A stretch of 7,753 bases of DNA from NCBI GenBank assembly GCA_017382555.1, contig JAFOAB010000007.1, positions 1 to 7,753 on the forward strand. The letters run 5' to 3'. The notes under the pieces are model-generated. The model saw only the letters and a program-made list of their open reading frames with translations, searched no databases and was not told the origin of the DNA. Position numbers and translations under genes: made by a program. This document shows positions 6,296 to 7,753 of this stretch, piece by piece; the stretch's first letter is position 1; each line of letters begins with the position of its first letter. This DNA is from Clostridia bacterium. GTDB taxonomy: Bacteria; Bacillota; Clostridia; Oscillospirales; CAG-272.

Positions 6296-6310
6296 GAAAG
6301 AGGTGCAGAA

Positions 6311-7753
6311 ATGTCTGTTCAAATAGGCTTTGACAATGAAAAATATCTCCGTTTGCAATCCGAGAGCATACGCGAGCGCATTTCCAAGTTTGGCGACAAG
6401 CTTTATTTGGAGCTTGGCGGTAAGCTGTTTGACGATTATCACGCATCCCGTGTGCTTCCGGGCTTTGAGCCGGACAGCAAGATCAAGATGCTCACCCAGC
6501 TTGCCGACAAGGCAGAGGTGGTAATTGTCATCAACGCCGCCGATATTGCGAAAAACAAGGTGCGTTCCGACCTCGGAATCACCTATGAGGCTGACGTGCT
6601 GCGCCTTATCGATGCATTCCGCGCGCGCGGACTGTTTGTCGGTAACGTCGTTATCACGCAGTTCACGGGTCAAAGCGCGGCGGATGTTTTCCGTCGCCGC
6701 CTGATAAATATGGGCATAAAGGTTGCTATGCATTACCCCATCGAGGGTTATCCCGGCAACATCCCCCATATAGTAAGCGACGAGGGCTACGGCAAGAACG
6801 ATTATATCGAAACCGAGCATCCCCTTGTTATCGTTACGGCGCCGGGGCCGGGTAGCGGAAAGCTTTCCACCTGCCTTTCCCAGCTTTACCACGATTACAA
6901 GCGCGGCATCAAGGCGGGATATGCGAAGTTTGAGACGTTCCCCGTGTGGAATCTCCCTTTAAAGCACCCCGTTAACCTTGCCTATGAGGCGGCAACTGCC
7001 GATCTTAAGGACGTTAACATCATCGATTCCTTCCATCTGGAGGCGTACGGCAAGCTTGCCGTAAACTATAACCGCGATCTTGAGGCGTTCCCGCTTCTCC
7101 GCGCGATGTTCGAGAAGATCACGGGCACCTGCCCCTATAAGAGCCCTACGGATATGGGCGTTAATATGGTCGGCTTCTGCATTTCCGATGAGGAAGCGGT
7201 GTGCGATGCCGCAAAGCAGGAGATAGTTCGCCGTTATTATGCCGCAAAGTGCGATAAGGTGCTTTGCAAGGTGGATGAGGAGACCGTCTACAAGCTTGAG
7301 ATGATAATGAGCCAGGCAAACATCACCGCGCAGTATCGCAAGGTGGTGCAAAAGGCGATCGATATATCCCTTATCACGCAAAAGCCTGCCGTTTGCCTTG
7401 AGCTGAAGGACGGAACGCTCGTTACGGGCAAGACAACACCGCTTCTCGGTGCTTCCTCTGCGGCTCTTCTGAACGCGCTCAAGGTGATAGCGGGAATAGA
7501 CGATAATATAAAGCTTATCTCCCAAAGCGTTATTGAGCCCGTCTGCCGCTTGAAGACCGAAATACTCGGCAACAACAACCCCCGTCTCCATACGGACGAA
7601 ACGCTGATTGCGCTTTCCGTGTGTGCGGCTACGGATGATTACGCCGCCCGCGCGCTTGAGGCGCTCAAGCAGCTCCGCGGAACGGAGCTACACAGCACCG
7701 TGGTGCTTTCTGCAGTTGATGCCTCAACGTTTAAGAAGATTGGCGTCAACTTC
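6311..7753 (+). CDS. DUF1846 family protein (3' end beyond window)
   Basis: A conserved protein of unknown function, found in Clostridia, streptococci and others (Pfam DUF1846). The frame is open for 481 codons to the window edge; family members as I recall them are around 500 aa, so only a short C-terminal piece is missing. ATG 6311 is supported by GAGGTG (6300-6305), 5 nt upstream. Family signatures include the N-terminus MSVQIGFDNEKYLRLQSE, TAPGPGSGKLSTCLSQLY (176-193), KFETFPVWNLPLKHPVNLAYEAATADL (spanning 206-232) and YKSPTDMGVNMVG. The glycine-rich GPGSGK (179-184) looks like a nucleotide-binding loop but does not fit the Walker A spacing, so NTP binding is speculation. There is no signal peptide or membrane segment, so it is probably cytoplasmic. 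No enzymatic role can be assigned. Confidence 0.88.
   Translation, partial: MSVQIGFDNEKYLRLQSESIRERISKFGDKLYLELGGKLFDDYHASRVLPGFEPDSKIKMLTQLADKAEVVIVINAADIAKNKVRSDLGITYEADVLRLIDAFRARGLFVGNVVITQFTGQSAADVFRRRLINMGIKVAMHYPIEGYPGNIPHIVSDEGYGKNDYIETEHPLVIVTAPGPGSGKLSTCLSQLYHDYKRGIKAGYAKFETFPVWNLPLKHPVNLAYEAATADLKDVNIIDSFHLEAYGKLAVNYNRDLEAFPLLRAMFEKITGTCPYKSPTDMGVNMVGFCISDEEAVCDAAKQEIVRRYYAAKCDKVLCKVDEETVYKLEMIMSQANITAQYRKVVQKAIDISLITQKPAVCLELKDGTLVTGKTTPLLGASSAALLNALKVIAGIDDNIKLISQSVIEPVCRLKTEILGNNNPRLHTDETLIALSVCAATDDYAARALEALKQLRGTELHSTVVLSAVDASTFKKIGVNF

Noticed and set aside
6061..6310. CRISPR array, since several short repeats and hairpins occur here
   Set aside because: The repeats differ in sequence and spacing, there are no uniform spacers, and no cas genes are present.
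6959..7591. 210-codon open frame on the - strand within the DUF1846 gene
   Set aside because: The + strand DUF1846 frame is continuous with strong family motifs, and the reverse frame has no recognisable content.

Overview
The window looks like a stretch of a Clostridia-type Firmicutes chromosome, probably an uncultured gut or rumen lineage. The evidence is a glmS ribozyme in front of glmS (a mostly Firmicutes arrangement), consensus sigma-A promoter elements, good Shine-Dalgarno sites, a lipoprotein trigger-factor-like protein and a DUF1846 gene. The species cannot be named from the sequence. All genes are on the + strand; the long open frames on the - strand are shadows of strongly biased codon use.

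Layout. Positions 1-205 are repeat-rich non-coding DNA: two short TAGGGG-headed hairpins, an AT-rich 7-bp tandem repeat and another dyad. Positions 206-346 hold a complete glmS ribozyme: cleavage site A215/G216, catalytic guanine G239, and both pseudoknots can be drawn. The glmS gene follows at 410-2245 (611 aa). A near-consensus promoter (2269-2296) drives a 462-aa lipoprotein (2355-3743) with one intact and one degenerate FKBP-like domain and a trigger-factor-like helical C-terminus. A 13-bp-stem terminator (3768-3800) closes that unit. An intact aconitase-family hydratase of unknown substrate follows (3847-6060, 737 aa). The 250-bp gap 6061-6310 carries two more TAGGGG hairpins and a run of four mini-hairpins, two of them nested inside a 9-bp inverted repeat. 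The last gene is a DUF1846 family protein (6311 to the window edge, 481 residues, 3' end missing).

How it fits together. The glmS unit is a self-contained feedback loop: GlmS makes glucosamine-6-phosphate for cell-wall synthesis, and that product is the cofactor with which the leader RNA cuts itself and lowers glmS expression. The lipoprotein probably helps fold exported proteins outside the membrane. The hydratase and the DUF1846 protein are conserved but functionally undefined; nothing in the sequence ties them to glmS, and the terminator suggests separate transcription. I see no defence system, mobile element with a transposase, CRISPR array, tRNA or rRNA. The most unusual parts are the ribozyme details, the secreted trigger-factor-like protein and the structured 6061-6310 gap.
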